Shown: in pieces, positions 1 to 8,408 of the stretch
How positions within the stretch are numbered: the stretch's first letter is position 1
Layout: each line of letters starts with the position of its first letter
Assembly: GCA_022841625.1 (NCBI GenBank)
Contig: JALHRD010000043.1
Span: 1 to 32,758, forward strand
From: Xanthobacteraceae bacterium
Lineage (GTDB): Bacteria; Pseudomonadota; Alphaproteobacteria; Rhizobiales; Xanthobacteraceae
Direction: 5' to 3'
Length of the DNA stretch: 32,758 bases
The notes under the pieces: model-generated
Database searches by the model: none
The model's input: only the letters and a program-made list of their open reading frames with translations
Told to the model about the DNA's origin: nothing
Translations under genes and position numbers: made by a program

Positions 1-114
1 CCCAAAAACCCTCGCGTCCCACCACGCCACGGGACACTGCGCCCCGCAAAAGTTCAACAAGCCGGCAAACAAAACCGCTCGATCAAGCGCGGATTCTGTG
101 AGATATGCGGGCTA

Positions 115-185
115 GTGCCCCTTGGTTTCCGAAGTTCGTGTCAGAGTGTGCTGCAGGCGTATCACGAACTTCGGAAACGGGGCAC
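115..185. repeat. Long near-perfect inverted repeat (hairpin) abutting the aidB stop
   Basis: The left arm (115-121 plus 125-140) and right arm (163-185) are complementary over 23 bp. The only defect is a 3-base bulge (122-124), and the loop is 22 nt. The right arm ends 3 bases before the stop codon of the minus-strand acyl-CoA dehydrogenase gene, so it would lie just downstream of that gene's coding end. No T-run follows on either strand, so it is not a classical intrinsic terminator. It could be a 3' stabilising hairpin, a bidirectional transcription block or an end of a mobile repeat. Confidence 0.7.
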
Positions 186-188
186 CAG

Positions 189-1811
189 TCAGACGCTGAG
201 CGCCCGTTGCAGGATCGCCTCCGTATCCTTGGCGGCGGGCACGACCGTTCCGAACATTGCATGATGTCGCGCGGCAAGGCGCGTCTGGGAAAACAATTCG
301 GCAATCATCGGTGGCGCGCCCACTTGCAATGCCGCGGCTGCCGCGAGCACGGCAAGCCGCTCCGCTGCGGCGCGGGCATTGCTCTCGGCGACGTCAGCCG
401 AAACGACGGCCTCGATGAAGCCGACAGCCTCACCGACCCCCGGAAGCCCGGCCGCGTCATGGGCGAGCGAGGCAAGCGCGTCCCGCGCGGCCGGCGCTTC
501 GCGCTTGAATACACGGAGCACGTCAAGGCACATCACGTTGCCGGCGCCTTCCCAAATCGCGTTGACGGGCGCCTCGCGATACAGCCGCGGCATCAAACTG
601 TCCTCGACATAGCCGTTGCCGCCCAAGCATTCCATTGCTTCGTAGACCAACGCCGGCGCCGTCTTGCATACCCAATACTTGACGGCCGGGGTCAAAAGCC
701 GCGCGCGCGCGGCTTCGCGCGGGTCGGTCCCGGCAAGATCGAACGAGCGGCAGAGCCGCATGACAAGCGCGGTCGCGGCTTCAACGTTGAGAGCCATCTC
801 TGCCAGCACGCTGCGCATCATCGACTGCTCAACGAGACGCTTCTGAAACACCTTGCGATGACCGACATGGTGGATCGCCTGCGCGAGTGCCATGCGCATC
901 AGCCCCGCGGAAGCAACCGCGCAGTCGAGCCGCGTGAGCTGTACCATCTGCAAGATGGTCGACACGCCTTTTGCCTCCTCGCCGACGCGCCAGCCAAAGG
1001 CGTCATGGAACTCCACCTCTGAAGAAGCATTCGAGCGATTGCCAAGCTTGTCCTTGAGGCGCTGAAAATGCAGGCCATTGACTGCGCCGTCGGGCCGAAA
1101 GCGGGGCATTAGAAAGCATGTGAGACCGCCCGGCGCCTGCGCGAGAATCAGGAAGGCATCGCACATCGGCGCAGACATGAACCACTTGTGGCCGGTGATC
1201 GTATAGCCGTCGCCAATTGGCAACGCGGTCGTGGTGTTGGCGCGGACGTCGGTGCCGCCTTGCTTCTCGGTCATGCCCATCCCGAGCGTGACGCCGGCTT
1301 TCTCCCGCAACGGACGGAAGCTGGGGTCGTAGTCGCGCGACCAGACCTTTGGCATGATCCATTCGACCAGAGCGGGCTCCAGCGCCAGCGCTGCGATCGC
1401 TGCGCGCGTCATCGTCACCGGACAGAGATGTCCGGTCTCGATCTGCGCTGCCATAAAGAAACGCGCAGCGCGGGAAACCTGCGCCGGCCGGGCTGCGACC
1501 TTTGCGTCGGCCTGCCAATTCGAGACGTGAAGACCCGCGGCGATGCTTTCGGTCAGCAGCCGATGGTACGCCGGATCGAACCGGACCACGGCGCCGTCAA
1601 GGACCGGCGGGTGCTCGTTCGCCTGCCAACCGAGATCGAACATCTCCGCTGTGCCCCAGCGGCGACCGAAGGCCGATAACTCCTCGGCCTCGCCACCGCC
1701 GCCATTGGCGGCGACGGCATCCTGCAATACGCGATCACTCGTGAACAGGTCGACGTCAATATACGGCGGTGGCTGGTTGAAAGCGCCGTCGGTGTGGACG
1801 CGTCTCGGCAT
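189..1811 (-). CDS. aidB: AidB-type acyl-CoA dehydrogenase (DNA alkylation response)
   Basis: This is a 540-residue acyl-CoA dehydrogenase family flavoprotein, almost the same length as E. coli AidB (541 aa). Family-specific features are visible: an N-terminal TDGAFNQPPPY stretch resembling the TH.VFNQP start of AidB, GTAEMFDLG, the CPVTMT segment, and the LKDKLGNRSNASSEVEF block near the middle that is diagnostic of AidB. The C-terminal half has CLGGNGYVEDS and EGAGNVMCLDVLR, the acyl-CoA dehydrogenase fold around the active site. AidB binds FAD and DNA and is induced by alkylating agents in E. coli; its catalytic role is unsettled. The ATG start is supported by GGAG 9 nt upstream. No ada or alkA lies next to it. 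Isovaleryl-CoA dehydrogenase is the usual alternative label. Confidence 0.9.
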   Translation of the reverse strand: MPRRVHTDGAFNQPPPYIDVDLFTSDRVLQDAVAANGGGGEAEELSAFGRRWGTAEMFDLGWQANEHPPVLDGAVVRFDPAYHRLLTESIAAGLHVSNWQADAKVAARPAQVSRAARFFMAAQIETGHLCPVTMTRAAIAALALEPALVEWIMPKVWSRDYDPSFRPLREKAGVTLGMGMTEKQGGTDVRANTTTALPIGDGYTITGHKWFMSAPMCDAFLILAQAPGGLTCFLMPRFRPDGAVNGLHFQRLKDKLGNRSNASSEVEFHDAFGWRVGEEAKGVSTILQMVQLTRLDCAVASAGLMRMALAQAIHHVGHRKVFQKRLVEQSMMRSVLAEMALNVEAATALVMRLCRSFDLAGTDPREAARARLLTPAVKYWVCKTAPALVYEAMECLGGNGYVEDSLMPRLYREAPVNAIWEGAGNVMCLDVLRVFKREAPAARDALASLAHDAAGLPGVGEAVGFIEAVVSADVAESNARAAAERLAVLAAAAALQVGAPPMIAELFSQTRLAARHHAMFGTVVPAAKDTEAILQRALSV

Positions 1812-1913
1812 CGTCGGTTACTCCAACGCCCGCGGGCCTCTCGCCCATACGAAAGAACCCTTACGGAAATCGAGCCGTCTCGCAAGTGCGCGGCCGCGGG
1901 CACGCCGCTGGTC

Positions 1914-2768
1914 TTACTCCCACGCCGCCAGCCGCGTCACCACGTCGGCAAGATAATCGAACGCCGCGATCAGGCTCGGCCCGGCGCATAGCGTGAATCG
2001 GCTCGGCAGCACAATGCGTTTCTCGGGCGGATAAAGCGCACGCAAGGCCGGATGCGTCAGATAGAGCGCGCCCTGCCCGTCCGGCGTTTCGATCATGCTT
2101 GCCAGCACCAGAAAATCCGGCCGCAGCACGATAAGTTTTTCGAGCGGTACATAGCCGCCATAGCCTGCCGGTGCGCCGATCGGCGGCGCCAATCCGGCCT
2201 CGCGCAACAAGGCGCCGGCGAGGCTATCGGGTCCGACGGTGTAGCCGGCATTGCCGACCAGCAGCGCGCTCGATGCCTTCGGCCGCGGCGCCGCCGCGAG
2301 CCTTTGCCGCGCCGCGGCGATCTCGGCAATCAGCGCTTCGCCACGCGCCGGCTGGCCGAACAAATTTGCGATCGTGCGGATTTGCGTAATCGCTGCCGCC
2401 AGGTCGCTCACCACATCGACGCCGACCACCCGAAAGCCGAGCGCGCGCAGCATGCGCTGCGTCAACGGCCGATCCCAACTGCCGACCAGCACCAGGTCAG
2501 GCGCCAGTGGAACCATTGCCTCGGCCTGCAAGGCGAGCCGCGGAAATCCGCGCGCTTGGTCGGCAACGACCGAAAGCGTGCGGTTGCTGGCATAGGGCGA
2601 CAGCCCGACGATCTGACCGGGATCGGCAAGCGCCACCGCAAGCTGGTCGGCGCAGACATTGAACGACGCGATGCGCTGCGGCGAATCGGCGGCGGCCGCC
2701 GGCATGCACACGCCCGCACAGCCGAACAGCGCCAGCGCCACGCCTCCGATGACAGTCAATAATCGCAT
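1914..2768 (-). CDS. Periplasmic substrate-binding protein of an iron/cobalamin-class ABC importer
   Basis: This 284-residue TroA/FecB/BtuF-like binding protein has an N-terminal signal peptide (MRLLTVIGGVALALFGCAG, then an Ala-rich cleavage region). The mature part begins with the family pattern PQRIASFNVCADQL and continues with APDLVLVGSW and RPDFLVLASM, the two lobe signatures of cobalamin/siderophore binding proteins. A Cys lies near the end of the hydrophobic segment, but no clean lipobox is seen. I chose the internal ATG at 2768 because AGGAG sits 5 nt upstream; a longer frame reaches 2798 without such support. It is transcribed divergently, 86 bp from the permease gene. The substrate (cobalamin, haem or ferric siderophore) cannot be fixed from the sequence, and no TonB-dependent receptor is in the window. 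Confidence 0.85.
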   Translation of the reverse strand: MRLLTVIGGVALALFGCAGVCMPAAAADSPQRIASFNVCADQLAVALADPGQIVGLSPYASNRTLSVVADQARGFPRLALQAEAMVPLAPDLVLVGSWDRPLTQRMLRALGFRVVGVDVVSDLAAAITQIRTIANLFGQPARGEALIAEIAAARQRLAAAPRPKASSALLVGNAGYTVGPDSLAGALLREAGLAPPIGAPAGYGGYVPLEKLIVLRPDFLVLASMIETPDGQGALYLTHPALRALYPPEKRIVLPSRFTLCAGPSLIAAFDYLADVVTRLAAWE

Positions 2769-2854
2769 CGATTCTCCTGGCCGGCGATAGTGCCGCAATT
2801 CCGTTGGAGGGCAAGCCGGAAGCTTGTAGGAAAGACCTCGGAGGAAAGACCATC

Positions 2855-3868
2855 ATGCGTGATCTGCGGCTCAATCTGGCGCTGGCCGGCGTCATCGCAC
2901 TGCTTGCCGTCATCTCGCTGATGGTCGGCCCGGCCGGGCTTTCGCCGCGCGCGGCGCTGGCCGGCCTGTTCGGCGGCGACGGCGCGGCCGGCATTGTGGT
3001 GCGCGACATCCGCCTGCCGCGCACGCTGCTCGCGATCCTGATCGGCGGAACCTTTGGGCTCGCCGGCGCCGCGCTACAAGGCCTGTTGCGCAATCCCTTG
3101 GCCGAGCCGGCCTTGTTCGGCGCGCCGCAGGCGGCCTCGGTCGGTGCATCGTTTATCATTGCCTATGGCCTTGCCGGCGCGACCTCGTTTGCGGTGCCGC
3201 TCGCCGGCATTGCCGGTGCGCTCATTTCGATCGGCGGCTTGGTGGCAATTGCCGGACGCAGCGCCAGCCTCTCGGTGACGCTGTTGGCCGGGCTGGCGCT
3301 TGCCAGCCTGGCCGGCGCGGCGACCGCGCTGATTCTCAACCTCGCGCCCACGCCATATGCGGCGCTGGAGATCGCATTCTGGCTGCTCGGCTCGTTGGAA
3401 GACCGCAGCCGCGACCATCTGCTGATCGCTGTGCCGTTCTTGATCGCGAGCTGGATTCTGCTTGCGTATAATGTGCGGGCCTTTCGTGCGCTGACTTTGG
3501 GAGAAGACGCCGCCGCCTCGCTCGGCGTCGACCTCGCCCGCACCCGCATGCTGGTGGTGATCGGCGTGGCGCTCGGCGTCGGTGCGTCGGTCGCGGTCGC
3601 CGGCTCGATCGGATTCATCGGGCTGGTCGCGCCGCATCTGGTGCGGCGCCTGGTCGCCTCCGATCCGGCGCGGGTATGCCTGCCGGCGGCGCTGATGGGC
3701 GCGGCGCTGCTGACCGCCGCCGACATCGCGGTGCGGCTGGTGCCCGCCAGTCCCACCGCCACTGCGATCGAGATCAAGCTCGGCGTCGTCACCGCATTGA
3801 TCGGGGTGCCGTTTTTCCTGGCAATGATTTTCCGCGAGCGCCGCCTGTTGGACGGAGCGGCGTCGTGA
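2855..3868 (+). CDS. FecCD-family ABC transporter permease
   Basis: This 337-residue integral membrane protein of the FecCD/BtuC family forms the channel through which iron complexes or cobalamin enter the cytoplasm. Visible family marks are RDIRLPRTLLAILIGG near the N-terminus, GLLRNPLAEPALFG (the Asn-Pro-Leu-Ala segment), LGEDAAASLGVD (the helix that docks on the ATPase) and SIGFIGLVAPHLVRRL. Nearly the whole chain is hydrophobic, consistent with roughly ten membrane helices. The ATG at 2855 is preceded by GGAGG with a 10-nt spacer; an upstream in-frame ATG (2804) lacks one. It overlaps the ATPase gene by 4 bp (GTGA), which indicates translational coupling and a two-gene operon. Confidence 0.92.
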   Translation: MRDLRLNLALAGVIALLAVISLMVGPAGLSPRAALAGLFGGDGAAGIVVRDIRLPRTLLAILIGGTFGLAGAALQGLLRNPLAEPALFGAPQAASVGASFIIAYGLAGATSFAVPLAGIAGALISIGGLVAIAGRSASLSVTLLAGLALASLAGAATALILNLAPTPYAALEIAFWLLGSLEDRSRDHLLIAVPFLIASWILLAYNVRAFRALTLGEDAAASLGVDLARTRMLVVIGVALGVGASVAVAGSIGFIGLVAPHLVRRLVASDPARVCLPAALMGAALLTAADIAVRLVPASPTATAIEIKLGVVTALIGVPFFLAMIFRERRLLDGAAS

Positions 3869-4647
3869 TTGCGGCGGCGCCAAAACTGCGCGCCACCGAT
3901 TTGGTGGTGCGTCTCGGCGGCGCGCTGGTGGTCGATGGCGCGACCATCGACCTGCGCGCCGGCGAACTGACCGTGCTGGTTGGGCCAAACGGCGCCGGCA
4001 AGACCACGCTGATGCGCGCACTGGCCGGCCTGCTGCCGGCGGAAGGCCGCATCAACATCGACGGCCGCGCGCTGGCCGCGCTCACCGTTCAGGAACGCGC
4101 GCGCCGCATCGCCTATCTTCCGCAGGGCCATGTGTTTCATTGGCCGATGCCGGTGGCCGCGGTGGTCGCGCTTGGGCGCTATGCCTATGCCGATGCATTC
4201 ACGACGCCGACCGATGCCGACCGGCGCGCGATCGCGAAGGCGCTGGCGGCAACCGGCACCGCCGAATTCGCCGACCGCGCCGTGACCACCCTATCGGGTG
4301 GCGAGCGGGCGCGCGTCGCCTTGGCGCGCGCGCTTGCCAGCGAAGCGCCGATCCTGTTGGCCGACGAGCCGACGGTGTCGCTCGACCCGCGCCACCAATT
4401 GGTGGTGATGGAGCTCCTGGCGCGCGCCGCCCATGACGGCAATGCGGTGCTCGCGATCGGGCACGATCTCGCGTTGGCGGCACGGTTTGCCGACCGCATC
4501 GTGATCATGCATCGCGGCCGGCTGGTCGCCGATGGCGCGCCGCGCGAAGTACTGACCGCGGAACGGATGGCCGCGGTGTTCGGCGTCGAAGCGATCGTCG
4601 CCGACGACGCATCCGGGCTGCATCCGGTGCTGCTGCGGCCGCTCTGA
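3865..4647 (+). CDS. ABC transporter ATPase of an iron/cobalamin-class importer
   Basis: This 260-residue nucleotide-binding subunit starts at a GTG that overlaps the permease stop codon (GTGA). Walker A is GPNGAGKTT at residues 40-48. The Q-loop is YLPQGH, the signature is LSGGERARVALARAL, Walker B with the catalytic Glu is ILLADEPTVSLDP, and the switch His is in AIGHDLALAARF. All key residues are present, so it should be functional. It would power the FecCD permease fed by the divergently encoded binding protein. Its end lies only 5 bp from the convergent antiporter gene, with no space for a separate terminator. Confidence 0.93.
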   Translation: MIAAAPKLRATDLVVRLGGALVVDGATIDLRAGELTVLVGPNGAGKTTLMRALAGLLPAEGRINIDGRALAALTVQERARRIAYLPQGHVFHWPMPVAAVVALGRYAYADAFTTPTDADRRAIAKALAATGTAEFADRAVTTLSGGERARVALARALASEAPILLADEPTVSLDPRHQLVVMELLARAAHDGNAVLAIGHDLALAARFADRIVIMHRGRLVADGAPREVLTAERMAAVFGVEAIVADDASGLHPVLLRPL

Positions 4648-4652
4648 TCGGC

Positions 4653-6434
4653 TCAGGTCGGACGCGCCATGCTGCGAACCCGGCGTTTGACCCGTTCGAA
4701 CCACGGCAGCGTTTCGGATTCCGTTTCTTCGGCAAGCCGCAAGCCGACCGTCGCGATGCGGCCCTTCGTCACCTGCTGAACCACCAAGGCGATGGCGCCG
4801 AGCGGCGCGACATCGCCCACGCGCGGCGTGCGCGTCGTTTGTCGCGCGATGAAATCGGCGAGCGTCGTCGCTGAATCCTGCGGCGCGATGGCGAGCCCAT
4901 AGATTTCCGCAAGCTCTCCCAAGGTGTGATCGCCGGTCACGAAGAAATCGCCCAGCAGCCGCGGATCGGGTCGCGACGGCGGCGGCTGAGCGATAAAAAA
5001 CCGGTCGAGCGCCTGCGCCCGTTCGGGCGGCGCCAACAAATAAAGATAATCGCCCGCGCGCAGCGGCTCGGCCTCGGCCGGACTGAGAATGCGCTCGTCG
5101 CGCACCACCAGCGTCGGCCGCGCCCAGGCAGGCAACACACCGCGGCGCAAATGGGGACTGTTGGCGTTGAGCGGATAGCCGACGATTTCCTGCGCCAGCT
5201 GTCCCGGCAGATCGAGCTCGACCCGCCGCGGCAACGGATCGCTGCGCGGAAACGACACGCCCAGCCAACGCGCCGATGGCGCAATGGTCCAGCCCTGCAC
5301 CAACAGCGACACCAGCACCACCACAAAGCCGACGTCGAAATAAAGCTGGGCGTCCTTCATGCCCACCAGCATGGGGATCGAGGCGATGAAAATGCCGACC
5401 GCGCCGCGCAGGCCGACCCACGCGATGAATGCCTTCTCGCGCCAGTTGAACCGATACGGCGCCAAGCACAGAAACACCGCCGCCGGCCGCGCGATCAGCA
5501 TCAGCGTCGCCGCGATTGCGAGCGCCGGCAGAACGCTCTGCGGCAACCGGCCCGGCCAAACCAGCAGCCCGAGCACCACGAACATGCCGATCTGCGCGAG
5601 CCAGGTGGCGGCATCGAGAAAGGTCACCACCGTATTGTGCGCACGGGTCGAACTGTTGCCGACCACCAGCCCGGCGACATAGGCCGCCAGAAATCCTGAA
5701 CCGTGCCCGACCTCGGCCATGGCGAAGATCACCACCGCGCCGGTCGCCACAAATGGCGCATGCAGCCCTTGCGGCAGGTTGAAGCGGTTGAGCACCAGCA
5801 CCACGCCGTAAGCCCCGGCATAGCCGACCGCGCCGCCCACCGCCATTTCGGTGACCAGAAACGACGCGATCTGATGCCACGGCTTGGCGCCGATCATCAG
5901 GATTTCGATCAGCACAATGGTCAGGAAGATCGCAAACGGATCGTTGACCCCGGATTCGACCTCGATGGTGGCGCTGACGCGCGGCCGCACCCGCAGCCCC
6001 TTGGCGTGCAGCAGGAAGAACACCGCCGCCGCGTCGGTCGAGGCCACCACCGCGCCGACCAGCAGCGCCTCGGTCCAGCCGATGCCCAGCGCCCACACCG
6101 CCACCGGCGCGGTCAATGCCGCCGTCACCAGCACGCCGACCGTCGATAGCAACCCGGCGGGACCGATGACATTGCGGATGGTCTGGTAACGGGTGCGCAA
6201 ACCGCCGTCGAACAGAATCAATGCCAGCGCCACCGAACCGATGGTGTAGGCAAGCTGCACGTCGTGGAATTTGAATCCGAGCGGCCCGGATTCGCCCGCC
6301 AGCATGCCGACCAAGAGAAACACCAGCAGCAACGGGGCGCCAAAGCGCAGCGCCACCAGGCTCGACAAGATGCCGGCCAGGATCAGAAGCGCCGCCAGGA
6401 GGATGCCGATATTGACCGCATCGAGCGCGCCCAT
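4653..6434 (-). CDS. K+/H+ (or Na+/H+) antiporter, CPA1 family, CvrA/NhaP2 type
   Basis: This 593-residue protein has about 12 hydrophobic segments in the first 390 residues and a soluble C-terminal part. The transport core contains ASTDAA (D134) and ESGVNDPFAIF with the Asn164-Asp165 pair that binds the cation and proton in CPA antiporters. The cytoplasmic part has a TrkA-C-like region (around 400-490, including VVRDERILSPAEAEPLRAGDYLYLL) and then a CorC/HlyC-like end, the order seen in E. coli CvrA (578 aa). Such proteins expel K+ or Na+ during osmotic or pH stress, and the C-terminal domains probably sense nucleotides. The ATG start has GGAG 11 nt upstream. It is convergent with the ABC operon. 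Confidence 0.88.
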   Translation of the reverse strand: MGALDAVNIGILLAALLILAGILSSLVALRFGAPLLLVFLLVGMLAGESGPLGFKFHDVQLAYTIGSVALALILFDGGLRTRYQTIRNVIGPAGLLSTVGVLVTAALTAPVAVWALGIGWTEALLVGAVVASTDAAAVFFLLHAKGLRVRPRVSATIEVESGVNDPFAIFLTIVLIEILMIGAKPWHQIASFLVTEMAVGGAVGYAGAYGVVLVLNRFNLPQGLHAPFVATGAVVIFAMAEVGHGSGFLAAYVAGLVVGNSSTRAHNTVVTFLDAATWLAQIGMFVVLGLLVWPGRLPQSVLPALAIAATLMLIARPAAVFLCLAPYRFNWREKAFIAWVGLRGAVGIFIASIPMLVGMKDAQLYFDVGFVVVLVSLLVQGWTIAPSARWLGVSFPRSDPLPRRVELDLPGQLAQEIVGYPLNANSPHLRRGVLPAWARPTLVVRDERILSPAEAEPLRAGDYLYLLAPPERAQALDRFFIAQPPPSRPDPRLLGDFFVTGDHTLGELAEIYGLAIAPQDSATTLADFIARQTTRTPRVGDVAPLGAIALVVQQVTKGRIATVGLRLAEETESETLPWFERVKRRVRSMARPT

Positions 6435-6605
6435 GGCGCAAGAATCTCCGTTATCCGTTTGGCCTTGTTACATTGCAAAAGACGCAACGCCAAATCGCGC
6501 GTCGCCCCCGAGGCCGCCGCCCAACCATGCGCGGTTGCTTTCGCACGCGCTGTTGCGCTGCCACGCCGACGCCTCTATGGGTGGCACCGCCTGCCGAGGA
6601 TCTCC

Positions 6606-7514
6606 GTGACCGAGACAAAATCGCCCGCCGCCGGATCGATCGAGACGGGACTGACCGTCGGCGTGCTCTGCGGCGTCGGCGCGGCGCTGTTTTGGGCCGC
6701 CGGTTTTGTTGCCATTCCGCGCGGGCTCGCCGCCGGATTGTCGCCGGCCGACATCGCGTTCCACCGCTTTGTGTGGACCGGCCTGGTGCTGCTGCCGATC
6801 GTGCTGCGCGACGGCATCGGCGATTTGGGCGGCGTCGGCTGGCGCCGCGGGTTCCTGGTGTTTTTGCTGGCCGGTCCGTTCCAGGCGGTCATCAGCTATT
6901 CCGGGTTCATCTTCGCGCCCTTGGCCCACGGCGGCGTGATCCATCCGGGTTCGGCGGCGATGTTCGGCTTGGTGCTGGCGGCGCTGGTGCTCAAGGAGCC
7001 GCTGACGCCGCGGCACTTCGCCGGCGCGCTGGTGATCGTCGTCGGACTTGCGATTTTCGCCGGCGAGTCGATCGTCTCGATCGGCGGCAATGCGCTGGGC
7101 GGCGATCTTCTGTTCATGACCGCGGGCATGATGTGGGCGACCTTCGGCATGGTGGTGAAGCGCTGGCATCTCGATAGCGCGCGCGCCACGCGAGTCTCGT
7201 GTTTCTTTGCGCTGATCGTGTTTGCGCCGGCGCACGGACTGCTTTATGGCTACGGCAATATGCTGTCGACCAGCCTGACCGAAAACCTGATTCAGATTGG
7301 CGTGCAGGGTGTGCTGGCCGGCGCGCTGGCGATGTATCTGTATTCCCGCGCCGTCGTGATGCTCGGCGCCGGCCGCGCGGCGATCTTCCCGTCGCTGGTG
7401 CCGGGCCTGACCCTGCTGATCGCATTCGCGACCTTCGGCGTGGTGCCGACACTGGCGCAACTCGCCGGCCTTGCCGTGGTGATGCTGGGATTCTGGCTGG
7501 CGCTGCGGCGCTAG
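6606..7514 (+). CDS. EamA/DMT-family transporter
   Basis: This 302-residue drug/metabolite transporter has about ten transmembrane helices in two EamA repeats. The first repeat includes AALFWAAGFVAIPRGL and PADIAFHRFVWTGLVLLP, and the second starts near LLFMTAGMMWATFGMVVKRW. Members export amino acids, metabolites or drugs, and the substrate here is unknown. The start is a GTG at 6606 preceded by GAGGA with 5-nt spacing. The frame stays open upstream to 6264, but that part overlaps the antisense antiporter gene and lacks membrane character. The stop is followed directly by repeat DNA. Confidence 0.88.
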   Translation: MTETKSPAAGSIETGLTVGVLCGVGAALFWAAGFVAIPRGLAAGLSPADIAFHRFVWTGLVLLPIVLRDGIGDLGGVGWRRGFLVFLLAGPFQAVISYSGFIFAPLAHGGVIHPGSAAMFGLVLAALVLKEPLTPRHFAGALVIVVGLAIFAGESIVSIGGNALGGDLLFMTAGMMWATFGMVVKRWHLDSARATRVSCFFALIVFAPAHGLLYGYGNMLSTSLTENLIQIGVQGVLAGALAMYLYSRAVVMLGAGRAAIFPSLVPGLTLLIAFATFGVVPTLAQLAGLAVVMLGFWLALRR

Positions 7515-7550
7515 AGCGTTTTGCGATAAGGTTGAATCGGTCTCTCCTCC

Positions 7551-7668
7551 GTCATGCCCGGCCTCGTGCCGGGCATCCACGTTTTTCGTGCCGCAACGAA
7601 GACGTGGATGGCCGGGACATCAGGGCGTTTACGCCCGTCTTCGACGGGCTATGCCCGGCCATGACGAC
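7551..7668. repeat. Intergenic palindromic element (GTCATGCCCGG family)
   Basis: The element starts with GTCATGCCCGGC and ends with GCCCGGCCATGAC, giving near-complementary ends. Inside are GCATCCACG/CGTGGATG, the small hairpin GGGCG-TTTA-CGCCC, and CCCGTC-TTC-GACGGG. Elements of this look are scattered between genes in Bradyrhizobium-like genomes. A related internal block lies inverted at 15746-15798. It starts 36 bp after the EamA gene, where it could act as a 3' mRNA hairpin. Confidence 0.75.
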
Positions 7669-7728
7669 GGAAACAGGTCAACGTTATCGAAAAAAGCGCT
7701 CGGCGCCCGGCAACGCGATCTTGCGCAG

Positions 7729-7884
7729 TCTTACATCTTACAGCAAACCCGCAGCCGGCCGAATTCATTCGTTTTGTCAAATGCTTGAACCGATTATCTT
7801 TCACCCTCTTACAGCGCCCTGTAAGACCGATATTTGGCAAATTCATTCGATAAATCATCAGCTTACTCATCCGGTCTTACACCC
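7729..7884. repeat. Degenerate 78-bp tandem duplication with repeated TCTTACA motif
   Basis: TCTTACA occurs at 7729-7735, 7736-7742, 7807-7813 and 7875-7881, and inverted (TGTAAGA) at 7820-7826. Copies 7807 and 7820 form the hairpin CTTACAG-CGCC-CTGTAAG. AATTCATTCG occurs at 7762-7771 and again exactly 78 bp later at 7840-7849, the same offset as 7729 to 7807. The units also share a TCTTNCACCC end. This is therefore a diverged tandem duplication of 78 bp in a low-GC, gene-free stretch. Its function is unknown; clustered regulator sites are possible. Confidence 0.55.
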
Positions 7885-8152
7885 ATGGCGTTTTTTTACT
7901 GCACCGGCGCCGGAGCACCGCCCCCCGCGCGCCGCCTGCGACGCGCGAAAACCGTTGCACAACAAAATGGTGGGTCAATGAAACGGCGCGCAACACTGTG
8001 GACGTGCGCGCACCGTCTTGGTGCATAACGGCGCGCCGCGCGCCTCGCGAACCCATGAGAAGCGCCGATGCGGCGCGGCTAATACGCATGCCGCGCGCTA
8101 TGCACATAAATCGTGCGGAGCGAGGCGCAAGGCGAGGCCCAAGGCCGACGCG

Positions 8153-8251
8153 TTCGGCTTTAGCGAGCGCTACTACAACGTGAAGCGCAGGCACGCGGCC
8201 ATCGGCTAACTGAGCCCGGTGGACGACGAGAGGCCGGCAGGATTAGCTTAA
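8153..8251 (+). pseudogene. Remnant of an IS3-family transposase C-terminus
   Basis: The frame at 8153 reads FGFSERYYNVKRRHAAIG, then a TAA at 8207-8209 where the family has Tyr, then LSPVDDE. This matches the conserved end of IS3-family OrfB integrases (YN..R.H..LGYLSP..). The DDE catalytic residues are absent, so only the C-terminal end survives and it carries a nonsense change. The gene-free stretch 7885-8340 shows no other recognisable coding sequence. The fragment lies just outside the lower-GC restriction-modification island, consistent with past insertion activity at its edge. Confidence 0.75.
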
Positions 8252-8346
8252 GCGGGTTGTCATTCAAAGCGGGGATTGGTCAGAGCGGCTAAGTCATTGC
8301 GTGGGCTTGAGCCCAGGCAAGACCGTATCATCACAATTCGAACCTA

Positions 8347-8388
8347 GAATAGTCGATTTTGGACTATTCCGATTCCGACTATAGCGTC
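8347..8388. promoter_or_regulatory. Operator-like palindromes upstream of the RM controller gene
   Basis: GAATAGTC (8347-8354) and GACTATTC (8362-8369) are perfect 8-bp inverted arms around a 7-nt loop. A second imperfect palindrome, GACTATAGCGTC, spans 8377-8388. The repeated AGTC/GACT half-sites resemble C-boxes bound by controller proteins of restriction-modification systems, which first activate and then repress their own promoter. TATAGC (8380-8385) could be the -10 element inside the second box. The distance to the controller ATG (8409) is 20 bp. Autoregulation is inferred, not shown. Confidence 0.6.
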
Positions 8389-8408
8389 TGCGAGAACAAT
8401 GAACGCAG

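Noticed and set aside
2769-2854. Possible cobalamin riboswitch or Fur box between the divergent importer genes
   Set aside because: The 86-bp gap is too short for a cobalamin riboswitch, and I see no Fur-like palindrome.
3163-4140. Minus-strand open frame opposite the FecCD and ATPase genes
   Set aside because: It is a shadow of high-GC coding sequence with no recognisable domain.
4291-6441. 716-codon minus-strand open frame overlapping the antiporter gene
   Set aside because: It is a second frame of the same strand made of Arg/Gly/Ala stretches; the antiporter frame holds all conserved motifs.
6468-7580. 370-codon minus-strand open frame opposite the EamA gene
   Set aside because: Composed of Gln/Arg/His repeats with no domain, while the plus strand codes a clear ten-helix transporter.
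8281-8340. tRNA-like GGTCAGAGCGGCTAA segment
   Set aside because: It resembles a D-arm only; no anticodon arm, T-arm or acceptor pairing could be drawn.
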